Positions 7,668 to 15,980 of a DNA stretch of 64,000 nucleotides are shown here, piece after piece. Numbering within the stretch: position 1 is the stretch's first letter; each line of letters begins with the position of its first letter. The notes under the pieces are model-generated. The model saw only the letters and a list, made by a program, of their open reading frames with translations, did no database searches and was not told the DNA's origin. Made by a program: the position numbers and the translations under genes. The DNA comes from Streptomyces deccanensis (GTDB lineage Bacteria > Actinomycetota > Actinomycetes > Streptomycetales > Streptomycetaceae): contig NZ_CP092431.1 in the NCBI RefSeq assembly GCF_022385335.1, forward strand, positions 6,386,001-6,450,000. The letters run 5' to 3'.

Positions 7668-9449
7668 GTGTCGTACGACTACGACGTCATCGTCGTCGGA
7701 TCCGGTTTCGGCGGTTCGGTCACCGCCCTGCGCCTGACCGAGAAGGGCTACAAGGTAGGCGTCCTCGAAGCGGGCCGTCGGTTCACGCGCGAGTCGCTCC
7801 CCAAGAACTCCTGGGACCTGAAGAACTACCTGTGGGCCCCCGCCCTCGGCATGTACGGCATCCAGCGCATCCATCTCCTGGGCAACGTCATGGTGCTGGC
7901 CGGAGCCGGCGTGGGCGGCGGCTCCCTCAACTACGCCAACACCCTCTACGTACCGCCGAAACCGTTCTTCGAGGACCCCCAGTGGAAGGACATCACCGAC
8001 TGGCAGGAGGAGCTGAAGCCGTACTACGACCAGGCCCGCCGCATGCTCGGCGTACGGCTCAACCCGACGATGACCCCGTCGGACGTGCACCTGAAGGCCG
8101 CCGCCGAGCGGATGGGCGTCGGCGACAGCTTCCACCTCGCCCCGGTCGGCGTCTTCTTCGGTGACGGCGAGGACGCCGACGGCAGGACGAAGGCGGCCCC
8201 CGGCGACCAGGCGGCGGACCCCTACTTCGGCGGGGTGGGCCCCGCCCGCACCGCGTGCACCGAGTGCGGCGAGTGCATGACCGGCTGCCGCCACGGCGCG
8301 AAGAACACCCTCAACGAGAACTACCTCCACCTCGCCGAGAAGGCGGGCGCGGTCGTCCACCCGATGACGACGGTGGTGGCCCTGACGGAGGACTCGCAGG
8401 GCGGCTACGCCGTGACGACCCTCCCGACCGACAACCGCAGGAAGGGCCGGAGCCGGGTGCTCAGGGCCCGCCGCGTCGTCCTGGCCGCCGGCACCTACGG
8501 CACCCAGACCCTCCTGCACCGGATGAAGGCGAACGGCCAACTCCCGCACCTCTCGGACCGCCTGGGCATGCTGACCCGCACCAACTCCGAAGCGCTGGTC
8601 GGCGCCCAGACCGACAACCGCCGCTACCGCAAGGCGCACGGCGCGCCCGAGGTCGACTTCACCCGGGGCGTGGCGATCACCTCCTCCATCCACCCCGACG
8701 ACAGCACCCACATCGAGCCGGTCCGCTACGGCAAGGGCTCCAACGCGATGGGCGGTCTGTCGATCCTCCAGGTCCCGTACGCGGGTGGCACCGCGTCGGG
8801 CGCCACCCGGGTCCTCGGCTGGCTGGGCTACGCGGCCAAACACCCCCTGCTGGTGGCCCGTTCGCTCTCCAACCGCCGCTGGTCGGAGCGGACCATCATC
8901 GGCCTGGTGATGCAGTCCCTGGACAACTCCCTGTCGACGCACCTGAAGACGAAGGGCCTGGGCAAGGGGCTGTTGACGGCACGTCAGGGCCACGGCGCGC
9001 CCAACCCCAAGCAGATCGAGGCCGCTTCGCAGGCCGCCTCCGCCATCGCCGCCGAGATCAACGGCTTCGCCGGCAGCAACGTGGGCGAACTGATGGGCAC
9101 CCCGCTCACCGCGCACTTCCTCGGCGGCTGCCCCATCGGTGCCACGGCGGACGACGGCGTGATCGACCCGTACCACCGGCTCTACGGGCACCCCGGCATC
9201 TCCGTCGTCGACGGGGCCGCCGTCTCCGCGAACCTGGGCGTCAACCCGTCCCTGACGATCACGGCGCAGGCCGAGCGGGCGATGTCGTACTGGCCGAACA
9301 ACGGCGAGCCGGACCGGCGCCCGGCCCCCGGCGAGGCCTACGAGCGCCTCAGCCCTGTCGAGCCCCTGCACCCGGCGGTCCCGGCGGACGCGTTCGGCGC
9401 GCTGCGTCTGCCGCTGGTGCCGGTCCCCACGGTGCCGCCGAAGAAGTAG
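7668..9449 (+). CDS. GMC-family FAD oxidoreductase (cholesterol-oxidase-like)
   Basis: 593 residues. The N-terminus has the FAD-binding dinucleotide fold (VVGSGFGGSVTALRL). A glycine-rich GAGVGGGSLNYAN stretch follows, and the C-terminus has the second FAD motif with HFLGGCPIG and NPSLTI. A cysteine cluster of the form C-x2-C-x2-C-x3-C (TACTECGECMTGCRHG, near residue 200) is ferredoxin-like and is discussed as a finding. The GTG start at 7668 is preceded by AACGAGGAG. The enzyme probably oxidises an alcohol or sterol-like substrate; which one is not visible. It overlaps in orientation and probably in transcript with the dehydrogenase gene just upstream. Confidence 0.8.
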   Translation: MSYDYDVIVVGSGFGGSVTALRLTEKGYKVGVLEAGRRFTRESLPKNSWDLKNYLWAPALGMYGIQRIHLLGNVMVLAGAGVGGGSLNYANTLYVPPKPFFEDPQWKDITDWQEELKPYYDQARRMLGVRLNPTMTPSDVHLKAAAERMGVGDSFHLAPVGVFFGDGEDADGRTKAAPGDQAADPYFGGVGPARTACTECGECMTGCRHGAKNTLNENYLHLAEKAGAVVHPMTTVVALTEDSQGGYAVTTLPTDNRRKGRSRVLRARRVVLAAGTYGTQTLLHRMKANGQLPHLSDRLGMLTRTNSEALVGAQTDNRRYRKAHGAPEVDFTRGVAITSSIHPDDSTHIEPVRYGKGSNAMGGLSILQVPYAGGTASGATRVLGWLGYAAKHPLLVARSLSNRRWSERTIIGLVMQSLDNSLSTHLKTKGLGKGLLTARQGHGAPNPKQIEAASQAASAIAAEINGFAGSNVGELMGTPLTAHFLGGCPIGATADDGVIDPYHRLYGHPGISVVDGAAVSANLGVNPSLTITAQAERAMSYWPNNGEPDRRPAPGEAYERLSPVEPLHPAVPADAFGALRLPLVPVPTVPPKK

Positions 9450-9500
9450 TCACGCGGCAAGCACGCGGCAGGGGGCCCCGGCGGCAGAAGAAGTTACGGA

Positions 9501-9536
9501 GAAGGACCCGCACCCCCCTCCGAGCGCGGGTTCTTC
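9501..9536 (+). terminator. Hairpin terminator after the GMC oxidoreductase gene
   Basis: GAAGGACCCGC (9501-9511) pairs with GCGGGTTCTTC (9526-9536), with one G-T pair, 50 bp after the stop codon. The distal arm is T-rich. Confidence 0.6.
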
Positions 9537-9601
9537 TCTCGTGTGCCAGGTGTGACTGGTGAGTGGTGCGAAGGGTTGTCCTCGCGATGACAGTTTTTTC
9601 G

Positions 9602-9617
9602 TGTGATGCGAGTCACA
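9602..9617. promoter_or_regulatory. Crp-like operator
   Basis: TGTGA-TGCGAG-TCACA is a perfect 5-bp inverted repeat with a 6-bp spacer. It fits both the E. coli CRP core and the Streptomyces Crp consensus GTG-N6-GNCAC. It lies about 120 bp before the lipoprotein start at 9733. Its function is inferred from the pattern alone. Confidence 0.5.
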
Positions 9618-9732
9618 TGTAAAGGGGGCGCGGGCAGCACAACCGATGGGCGCGCCCCGCCGTCACATACATGTTCGATGGGGCCTGTGGGGCCGCTGTG
9701 ATGCATGAAGCGAAAAGCATGAGGTGGGGGAC

Positions 9733-10473
9733 ATGAAGTCGACGATGTCGCGGGTGGCGGTGGCTGTCTCGGTCGCGGCCACGCTGGGATTGACCGCGGC
9801 GTGTGGCGGGGGCGGCGACGACGGGAAGACCAAGTCCAAGCCGTCGGTCTCGGGCACGGCCTCGGCCGCCGAGGACGCGAAGAACGGCGAGGACGGCGCC
9901 GGGAAGGCCGCGCTGACCGAGGCGCAGCTCAAGGAGGCCGCCCTCGCGAAGGGGGACGTGAAGGGGTACAAGATCGCCGACATGCCCGCGGAGGACATGC
10001 CGGCCGAGACCGTTCCCGCGCAGCCGGCCGCCTGCCAGCCCCTCGCGAACATGTTCTTCTTCACCTCCGACCCGCAGGCGAAGGCCCGCGCCGGACGCAC
10101 GGTCACCTCGGAGGACGCGCTCTCCGCCAACGTCATCTCCCTCGCCCTCGCCGCGCACGAGCAGAGCGACGCCGAGAAGGTCATGGCCGACCTGCGCAAG
10201 GCGACGGAGAGCTGCGACAGCTACGAGCAGGTCGGCAACAAGTACAGCGGCGTCGAGGCCCTCACCGCTCCCCAGCAGGGCGACGAGGCCGTCGCCTACA
10301 AGCTGAAGGGGGACATCGAGGGCGCCGAGATCCCGATGTCCTTCACGGTGGTGCGCAGCGGCTCGACGCTCATCGGGTTCTACTCGATGAACATGCTCGA
10401 CGCGGACAAGGCCGAGGTGCCGGACGCGATCCTGGACGCGCAGGTCGCGAAGCTGGAGAAGGTCGCCGGCTGA
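9733..10473 (+). CDS. Secreted lipoprotein of unknown function
   Basis: 246 residues. A type II signal peptide runs from MKSTMSRVAVAVSVAATLG to the lipobox LTAAC, followed by a Gly/Asp-rich, then Lys/Ser-rich, linker. The rest is a soluble domain of about 190 residues that I do not assign to a known family; its one notable motif is a pair of Cys residues (PAACQP and ATESCDSY) that could form a disulphide. The ATG at 9733 was preferred to the in-frame GTG at 9724, since GGTGGGGG then serves as ribosome binding site. A strong terminator follows. A Crp-like operator upstream suggests control by Crp. Confidence 0.75.
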   Translation: MKSTMSRVAVAVSVAATLGLTAACGGGGDDGKTKSKPSVSGTASAAEDAKNGEDGAGKAALTEAQLKEAALAKGDVKGYKIADMPAEDMPAETVPAQPAACQPLANMFFFTSDPQAKARAGRTVTSEDALSANVISLALAAHEQSDAEKVMADLRKATESCDSYEQVGNKYSGVEALTAPQQGDEAVAYKLKGDIEGAEIPMSFTVVRSGSTLIGFYSMNMLDADKAEVPDAILDAQVAKLEKVAG

Positions 10474-10491
10474 GCACTCACCCGGCGTGAC

Positions 10492-10532
10492 GAAGGGCCC
10501 CGCGGGACGACTCGGACCCCGCGGGGCCCTTC
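10492..10532 (+). terminator. Strong hairpin terminator after the lipoprotein gene
   Basis: GAAGGGCCCCGCGGG (10492-10506) is perfectly complementary to CCCGCGGGGCCCTTC (10518-10532), a 15-bp stem with an 11-nt loop. Confidence 0.75.
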
Positions 10533-10905
10533 CGCGTCGGGGGCTGGGGCCTCGGGACGGGTGGTCTGCTCCGCGTCGTGCAGAGGGCCGCCTGACGGGC
10601 TCCGTGTCCGTCACGCCCACCTCGGAACAGTTCCGCCGGTCGGCCCCGGGCGTCCCCGGAGCCGGCCGTTCTCTTGCGTGACCGGGCTGCTGTCCCCTGC
10701 CGTCCGGTCACAACCCTGGAGCGAGGTCCCACGGCGCACGGCACGATCCGCACGCCTCATCGCTCCAGCGGAGCCACGCGTGGTTCTTTCGGGCCCGCAC
10801 CTGGCTGGCGCGGACACCGACACCAACGAAGCGTGTCGTACGGCGGTCACGCGCCGTACGGGTGAGAGGGCAGGCGTACGTACGTGCGCCGCCGGAGCGC
10901 GCCGG
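10533..10905. other. Intergenic stretch between convergent genes
   Basis: No convincing gene. It holds an inverted repeat GTGACCGG/CCGGTCAC (about 10677-10710) and CGTACGGCG/CGCCGTACG (10837-10860). The latter lies just after the chorismate mutase stop and could end that transcript, although it lacks a T-run. Confidence 0.4.
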
Positions 10906-11193
10906 TCAGATGCGGCCCCGGCACAGCTCCAGCAGGGTCATGGCGAGCGCGGTGCCCGGCTTGCCGAGGGCGTCCCTGTAGTGGGCCAGCACCTCCATCT
11001 CGCGCGACAGGTTCACGCGCCTGCCGCCGGACTCGATCCGTGCCTCCTGGATCACGGCGGAGACCGCCACGCGTTCCTGGATGAGGCCGATGATCCGGTC
11101 GTCCAGGGCGTCGATGCGTTCCCGGGCACCGGTGATCAGACCGGCCGCCTCGGAGGTACGGGCGCCGGTCTTCTCGGTGGAGGTGATGGTCAT
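10906..11193 (-). CDS. Chorismate mutase (AroQ class)
   Basis: 95 residues, all-helical, with the AroQ layout: helix 1 RERIDALDDRIIGLIQERVAV (Arg, Asp and Arg positions of the active site), then VIQEARIESGGRRVN and REMEVLAHYRDALG, and a C-terminal helix ending LCRGRI. It should convert chorismate to prephenate, the branch point to phenylalanine and tyrosine. Length is normal for the monofunctional form. The ATG at 11193 has GGAGC upstream. The gene is preceded by a short leader ORF and a terminator-like hairpin, which suggests transcription attenuation; see those entries. Confidence 0.85.
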   Translation of the reverse strand: MTITSTEKTGARTSEAAGLITGARERIDALDDRIIGLIQERVAVSAVIQEARIESGGRRVNLSREMEVLAHYRDALGKPGTALAMTLLELCRGRI

Positions 11194-11252
11194 CTCTGGG
11201 CTCCTCGTCGGAAGTCGAACGGACTCCCCGGAGCGGCAAGACCCGGAAAACG

Positions 11253-11289
11253 CCAGACGCCCCGGACCTTGTCGGCCCGGGGCGCCTGG
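11253..11289 (-). terminator. Intrinsic terminator or attenuator in the chorismate mutase leader
   Basis: On the minus strand, a 13-bp stem (12 of 13 paired; arms 11277-11289 and 11253-11265) is followed by CGTTTTCC (T-run at 11247-11250). It lies 20 nt beyond the leader-ORF stop and about 56 nt before the chorismate mutase start, the position expected of an attenuator. A terminator for another gene is unlikely because no minus-strand gene ends here. Confidence 0.55.
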
Positions 11290-11309
11290 GGAAGTCGCTT
11301 GTCAGTAGC

Positions 11310-11381
11310 TCAAGCAGCACGACCATGGCAGCCGGTGGGCCCGGTGCCATAGCTAAAGACAGAGGTCGAGTGCGCGAACAT
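11310..11381 (-). CDS. Putative 23-residue leader peptide of the chorismate mutase gene
   Basis: A short frame starts at ATG 11381 and stops at 11310. It begins MFAHSTSVFSYG and so has Phe at positions 2 and 9 and Tyr at 11, the end products of the pathway served by the gene downstream. Its second half overlaps a hairpin (11325-11350: ATGGCA, bulge, CCGG pairing with CCGG, TGCCAT), and a terminator hairpin follows. The ribosome binding site is weak (GTGGGG). This may be chance; the support is the coincidence of aromatic codons, hairpin, terminator and gene. Confidence 0.4.
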   Translation of the reverse strand: MFAHSTSVFSYGTGPTGCHGRAA

Positions 11382-11589
11382 GCACCCCACTATGCCACAC
11401 CGTTTCTGTGGACTGAGCGGGCGTCCTGTGCGTGGTCCTGGCCCGGGAGGCCGGTTCCCTACGCGGCCCAGCTCCAACCCCTCCCCAACCACAGCCCAGC
11501 CCAGCCACGGCTCCTTTCACTGCCCGGGGGACGGGACGGGGGTGCAGGGGCGGAGTCCCGGTGGCCCACTTCAGGAGCGTGCACCCCGG

Positions 11590-11595
11590 TAGACT
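11590..11595 (+). promoter_or_regulatory. Likely -10 box of the guaA promoter
   Basis: TAGACT fits the actinobacterial TAnnnT pattern, 42 bp before the guaA start. No good -35 box is present. Confidence 0.4.
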
Positions 11596-11637
11596 CGGAC
11601 ACACACAGACCCCCGCCCGACCGCCGGAAGGCACCCC

Positions 11638-13218
11638 GTGTCATCAGCGAACCCCGCTGCCGCCGCTCCCGACACCGTCCTGGTCGTCGACTTCGGCGCC
11701 CAGTACGCCCAGCTCATCGCCCGCCGCGTCCGCGAGGCCCGGGTCTACAGCGAGATCGTGCCGAGCACCATGCCGGTCGCGGAGATGCTCGCCAAGAACC
11801 CGGCGGCGATCATCCTCTCCGGCGGCCCCTCCTCGGTCTACGCCGAGGGCGCCCCCCGCCTCGACCGCGAACTCTTCGAAGCCGGCGTCCCCGTCTTCGG
11901 CATGTGCTACGGCTTCCAGCTGATGGCGACCACCCTCGGCGGCACCGTCGACAACACCGGCGCCCGCGAGTACGGCCGTACCCCCCTGCACGTGTCCAAG
12001 TCCGGCAGCACCCTCTTCGAGGGCACCCCCGACGAGCAGTCCGTCTGGATGTCCCACGGCGACGCCTGCTCCGCCGCCCCCGAGGGCTTCACCGTCACGG
12101 CCTCCACCGACGTCGTCCCGGTCGCCGCCTTCGAGAACGACGAGAAGAAGCTGTACGGCGTCCAGTACCACCCGGAGGTCATGCACTCCACGCACGGCCA
12201 GCAGGTCCTGGAGCACTTCCTCTACCGAGGCGCGGGCATCACCCCCAGCTGGACCACGGGCAACGTCATCGAGGAGCAGGTCGAGGCCATCCGCGAGCTG
12301 GTCGGCGACAAGCGCGCGATCTGCGGCCTCTCCGGCGGCGTGGACTCCGCCGTCGCCGCGGCCCTCGTCCAGAAGGCCATCGGCTCCCAGCTGACCTGCG
12401 TCTATGTCGACCACGGCCTCATGCGCAAGAACGAGACCGAGCAGGTCGAGAAGGACTTCGTCGCCGCGACCGGCGTCCAGCTGAAGGTCGTCGACGCCGA
12501 GGAGCGGTTCCTGAAGGCGCTGGCCGGGGTCTCCGACCCCGAGCAGAAGCGGAAGATCATCGGCCGCGAGTTCATCCGCGTCTTCGAGCAGGCCCAGGCG
12601 GAGATCATCGCCGACGAGGGCCCCGAGGTCGCGTTCCTGGTCCAGGGCACGCTGTACCCCGACGTGGTCGAGTCCGGCGGCGGCACCGGCACCGCCAACA
12701 TCAAGTCCCACCACAACGTCGGCGGCCTCCCCGAGGACCTCGAGTTCAAGCTGATCGAGCCGCTCCGCAAGCTCTTCAAGGACGAGGTCCGGATGGTCGG
12801 CCAGGAGCTGGGCCTTCCGGAGGAGATCGTCCAGCGCCAGCCGTTCCCCGGCCCCGGCCTCGGCATCCGGATCGTCGGCGAGGTCACCAAGGACCGTCTC
12901 GACCTGCTCCGTGAGGCCGACGCCATCGCCCGCGAGGAGCTGACGGCCGCCGGTCTCGACCGCGACATCTGGCAGTGCCCGGTGGTGCTGCTGGCGGACG
13001 TCCGGTCCGTCGGCGTCCAGGGCGACGGCCGCACCTACGGCCACCCCATCGTCCTGCGCCCGGTCTCCTCCGAGGACGCCATGACCGCCGACTGGTCCCG
13101 GCTGCCGTACGACGTCCTCGCGAAGATCTCCACCCGCATCACCAACGAGGTCGCCGACGTCAACCGCGTCGTCCTCGACGTGACGAGCAAGCCCCCGGGC
13201 ACCATCGAGTGGGAGTGA
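11638..13218 (+). CDS. guaA: GMP synthase (glutamine-hydrolysing)
   Basis: 526 residues, the normal length. The N-terminal class I amidotransferase domain ([16 protein letters not shown]) has its nucleophile Cys in GMCYGFQLM (about 90) and a His in YHPEVMHS. The ATP-pyrophosphatase domain begins at the P-loop [14 protein letters not shown] (near 230). The C-terminal dimerisation domain ends with the family's PPGTIEWE. It aminates XMP to GMP in the cytoplasm. The GTG start at 11638 follows GGAAGG. The gene appears to be transcribed alone: it faces away from the chorismate mutase leader and converges with the next gene, 15 nt after its stop. Confidence 0.97.
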   Translation: MSSANPAAAAPDTVLVVDFGAQYAQLIARRVREARVYSEIVPSTMPVAEMLAKNPAAIILSGGPSSVYAEGAPRLDRELFEAGVPVFGMCYGFQLMATTLGGTVDNTGAREYGRTPLHVSKSGSTLFEGTPDEQSVWMSHGDACSAAPEGFTVTASTDVVPVAAFENDEKKLYGVQYHPEVMHSTHGQQVLEHFLYRGAGITPSWTTGNVIEEQVEAIRELVGDKRAICGLSGGVDSAVAAALVQKAIGSQLTCVYVDHGLMRKNETEQVEKDFVAATGVQLKVVDAEERFLKALAGVSDPEQKRKIIGREFIRVFEQAQAEIIADEGPEVAFLVQGTLYPDVVESGGGTGTANIKSHHNVGGLPEDLEFKLIEPLRKLFKDEVRMVGQELGLPEEIVQRQPFPGPGLGIRIVGEVTKDRLDLLREADAIAREELTAAGLDRDIWQCPVVLLADVRSVGVQGDGRTYGHPIVLRPVSSEDAMTADWSRLPYDVLAKISTRITNEVADVNRVVLDVTSKPPGTIEWE

Positions 13219-13233
13219 CTCCCGTCTGAGCGG

Positions 13234-13716
13234 TCAGGTCCGCTTGAGGGTCCGCACCGGCCCTCCCGGCTTCCAGACCTGGACGACCAGGTACTTCTCG
13301 TCCTCGACGTAGGTCCGTACGACCTCCGTCAGCTCGGTGCGGAAGAGGTGGAACGGCTCCGGCGGTTCCACCTCTTCGCCGTACGCGGCCTTCACCGCGG
13401 GATCGTCGACCTCGATCGCCCGTCCGCTCACCCGTACGTCCCCTCCGCCCATCTCCGTTCCCGGACCCGGGTTGGCCTGCAGCGCGAAACGGGGGTCGCG
13501 GCGCAGATCGAGCGCCTTGAGCGAGTCGGGCATCATCCCCAGCCACAGCTCCCCGTTCACGAACCGGACCTCCAGCCCGGTCGTCCGCGGCGAGCCGTCC
13601 CTGCGGAGGGTGGCGAGGACGTGATGGGTGAAGGCGCCGAAACGGGCCTCGACCGTCTGTGCGAGATCGGGTTCGGCGGCGACGAAGGCGCCCCAGTTCG
13701 AAAGATTCTCCGGCAT
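13234..13716 (-). CDS. Pyridoxamine 5'-phosphate oxidase-family (split-barrel flavin) protein
   Basis: 160 residues. The sequence HHVLATLRRDGSPRTTGLEVRFVNGELWLGM and LDLRRDPRFALQAN is characteristic of the split beta-barrel F420/FMN-binding proteins of the PNPOx family, which in actinobacteria often use F420. It is too short and lacks the substrate residues of true PdxH, so the reaction is unknown. I chose the ATG at 13716 (MPENLSNWG) rather than the open frame to 13806, as the added residues are Arg-rich. It converges with guaA. Confidence 0.7.
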   Translation of the reverse strand: MPENLSNWGAFVAAEPDLAQTVEARFGAFTHHVLATLRRDGSPRTTGLEVRFVNGELWLGMMPDSLKALDLRRDPRFALQANPGPGTEMGGGDVRVSGRAIEVDDPAVKAAYGEEVEPPEPFHLFRTELTEVVRTYVEDEKYLVVQVWKPGGPVRTLKRT

Positions 13717-13924
13717 ACGTCGAGTCTCACGCGGATACCCGACAACCACTGTCCGGTTACCCCGAGCGACGTACCGTGTCGCCCTGCCCGCCCGGCGGAG
13801 TGCCATCTGACGCGCTTCGGTGACTTGCGTAACGGTTGCGCACCCTCTTCACCGGACGGACCTGTTCTCCGTGGGGGACCGACGGTAACTTCCGCTTCGT
13901 AAAGGAAGTCATTCTGGAGGACAC

Positions 13925-14719
13925 ATGCACGGGCCCACACCGCCCCTGCCCCTACCCACCGACCAGCTCCGGTTCGCCATGCCGCCGATGCACGAGTCGG
14001 CGGAGGACGAGCGGCGGCACCGCAAGGAACGGCTCGCCGGGGCCCTGCGGATCTTCGGGCGTATGGGGTTCGAGGAGGGGGTCTCGGGACACATCACCGC
14101 GCGCGACCCGGAGTACAGCGACTGCTTCTGGGTCAATCCGTTCGGGATGCCCTTCAAGCACGTCACGGTGAGTGACCTGGTCCTCGCCAACCAGGACGGC
14201 CAGGTCATCGAGGGCCGCTACCACGTGAACCAGGCCGCCTTCACCGTCCACGCCCAGGTGCACGCCGCCCGCCCCGACGTCGTCGCCGTCGCCCACTGTC
14301 ACTCCGTGCACGGCCGCGCCCTCTCCGCCCTCGGCGAGCTGCTCGACCCGATCACCCAGGAGTCCTGCGCCTTCTACGAGGACCAGGCGCTCTACGACCA
14401 CTACACGGGCGTCGCCGTGGACGCGGACGAGGGTCGCCGCATCGCCGCGGTCCTCGGCAGCCGCAAGGCCCTCGTGCTCCGCAACCACGGTCTGCTGACC
14501 GTCGGCGACTCGGTCGACGCGGCGGCCTGGTGGTTCCTGTCCATGGAACGCTCGGCCCAGGTGCAGCTCACCGCGAAGGCCGCCGGCCGGCCCCTGCTCA
14601 TCGAACACCGGCTGGCCGTCGCGACCCGGGAACAGGCCGGCGGCGACCTGGTGGCGTGGATCAACTACCAGCCGCTGTGGCAGGACATCAGCCGCAGCGA
14701 GCCGGACCTGCTGAGTTGA
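13925..14719 (+). CDS. Class II aldolase/adducin-family protein
   Basis: 264 residues. Zinc-ligand motifs of the class II aldolase fold are present: AHCHSVHG (His pair near 121-126) and RNHGLLTVGDSV, plus ITARDPE and WVNPFG early in the chain. Relatives include fuculose-phosphate and ribulose-phosphate aldolases or epimerases, but many of this subgroup have no assigned substrate. The start codon follows a good TGGAGG 6 nt upstream. It stands alone between divergent and convergent neighbours. Confidence 0.85.
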   Translation: MHGPTPPLPLPTDQLRFAMPPMHESAEDERRHRKERLAGALRIFGRMGFEEGVSGHITARDPEYSDCFWVNPFGMPFKHVTVSDLVLANQDGQVIEGRYHVNQAAFTVHAQVHAARPDVVAVAHCHSVHGRALSALGELLDPITQESCAFYEDQALYDHYTGVAVDADEGRRIAAVLGSRKALVLRNHGLLTVGDSVDAAAWWFLSMERSAQVQLTAKAAGRPLLIEHRLAVATREQAGGDLVAWINYQPLWQDISRSEPDLLS

Positions 14720-14742
14720 GGGCGGAGTCCGAGCGCGAGCCG

Positions 14743-15636
14743 TCAGAAGTCGCGCAGCACCGCCGCCTTCGTGGCCGCGAACTCCTCGTCCGTGAGGACG
14801 CCGCCGCGATGCAGCTCACCGAGTTCGCGGAGCCGGCGCAGGAGGGTGTCATGGTGGTCGGAGGCGGGAGGCCGGGCGGTGACGGTCCCGGCCTCCGGCC
14901 CCGACCGGTCCGCATGACCGTTCACCCGGGTCGACGGATGGGGGAGCCGCGCCGTGACCGCCGTCGCCACGAGGGCGGTGAGCAGGTCGCGACGCGTACT
15001 GCCCCACAGGTCGAGGGCGAACGGGTCCCGCTCCGGCGGCAGCTTCGAGAACACGGTCTCGCGCGTCACGAACCGCAGGAAACCGTCCTCGTAACCGGAG
15101 TTGGGCAGCCACTCGACCTGCACCAGCTCACCCACGTCGATGATCCGTGGACCGGTCGCGCGCTTGACCCGGTCGGAGGTGTCGTTCCAGTCGATCCGCA
15201 CCCGCGTCCCGTCGAACGACACCGTGCCGTCACTGGACCGCACCGACACCGGCACGGGCGGTCCCGGCAGCAGATAGGCACGGGCGGGCTCCTTCGGCGT
15301 CTGCTCCAGCAGCATCGACTGCCGTATCTCCTCGGCCACGTACTCGGCGATCCCCGACCGGTCGAGATCGACCGTCAGCCGGTACGGGTCGGCCGCGTCC
15401 GGCAGCCGCCCGCCCGTGGCCTGAAGCAGCGGATCACTGCCCTCGCGAAGCCGCAACCGCAGCCGTCCGCGCTTGCGTTCGGGCTCGTAGACGACACCGG
15501 CCACCGCCTCCAAAGGCACCGCGATCTCCCCGTACGTCTGCCGGAACAGCGCCACGGAACGGTGCAGGCCCGGCGTGATCCGGACCGTGTCGCCGTCGAA
15601 GGCCCAGACGCCGTCGCGCTGGATGATCTCGGCCAT
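14743..15636 (-). CDS. DUF4429/SHOCT-domain protein
   Basis: 297 residues with two tandem copies of a beta-rich domain (about 1-125 and 130-225): each starts with D-G-x-V-x-F-D-G-x-x-V and has an FVTRETV- or RLRLREG-type strand. The C-terminal 40 residues (LLRRLRELGELHRGGVLTDEEF) form a SHOCT helix pair, a small oligomerisation module. Function is unknown; this layout is common in streptomycetes. It converges with the aldolase-fold gene, 23 nt away. Confidence 0.8.
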   Translation of the reverse strand: MAEIIQRDGVWAFDGDTVRITPGLHRSVALFRQTYGEIAVPLEAVAGVVYEPERKRGRLRLRLREGSDPLLQATGGRLPDAADPYRLTVDLDRSGIAEYVAEEIRQSMLLEQTPKEPARAYLLPGPPVPVSVRSSDGTVSFDGTRVRIDWNDTSDRVKRATGPRIIDVGELVQVEWLPNSGYEDGFLRFVTRETVFSKLPPERDPFALDLWGSTRRDLLTALVATAVTARLPHPSTRVNGHADRSGPEAGTVTARPPASDHHDTLLRRLRELGELHRGGVLTDEEFAATKAAVLRDF

Positions 15637-15980
15637 AGGAGGATTCTCCCAGCCGGGTCAACACGAGCACCGGCCTTTCACCCCGCGCCTCCCCCGCACG
15701 GAGTGGCCCTGCCGAATGCGGGCCGTGTTCCATACGGCACAATTCGCTGTCATCGCAGGGCAGTTGTACGGCCGCACGGCTGTGGTAATGCGCGGACGTA
15801 CGTACGACCCGCACGGCGGCGGTATCGACTCGGAAGTATCAGCGGTAACAGCATTGCCGGCAGAGGGCAATGACGGTGGCGGCGAAGGCCGAAGTACGCG
15901 GACGTGGGCGCGGAGGCGCCCACGGACGTCGGCGCGGGAAGGCGGGCTCGGGCATGGCGGTGCAGGAGGCGAGAGGGGGC
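15637..15980. other. Intergenic region between divergent genes
   Basis: This should hold the promoters of both flanking genes. I see no clear boxes. The frame of the membrane protein is open from 15870, so its start may lie up to 111 bp earlier than given. Confidence 0.4.

Noticed and set aside
5925..9371. Minus-strand frame of 1148 codons opposite the dehydrogenase and oxidoreductase genes
   Set aside because: Both genes opposite have clear catalytic motifs; the antisense frame has none.
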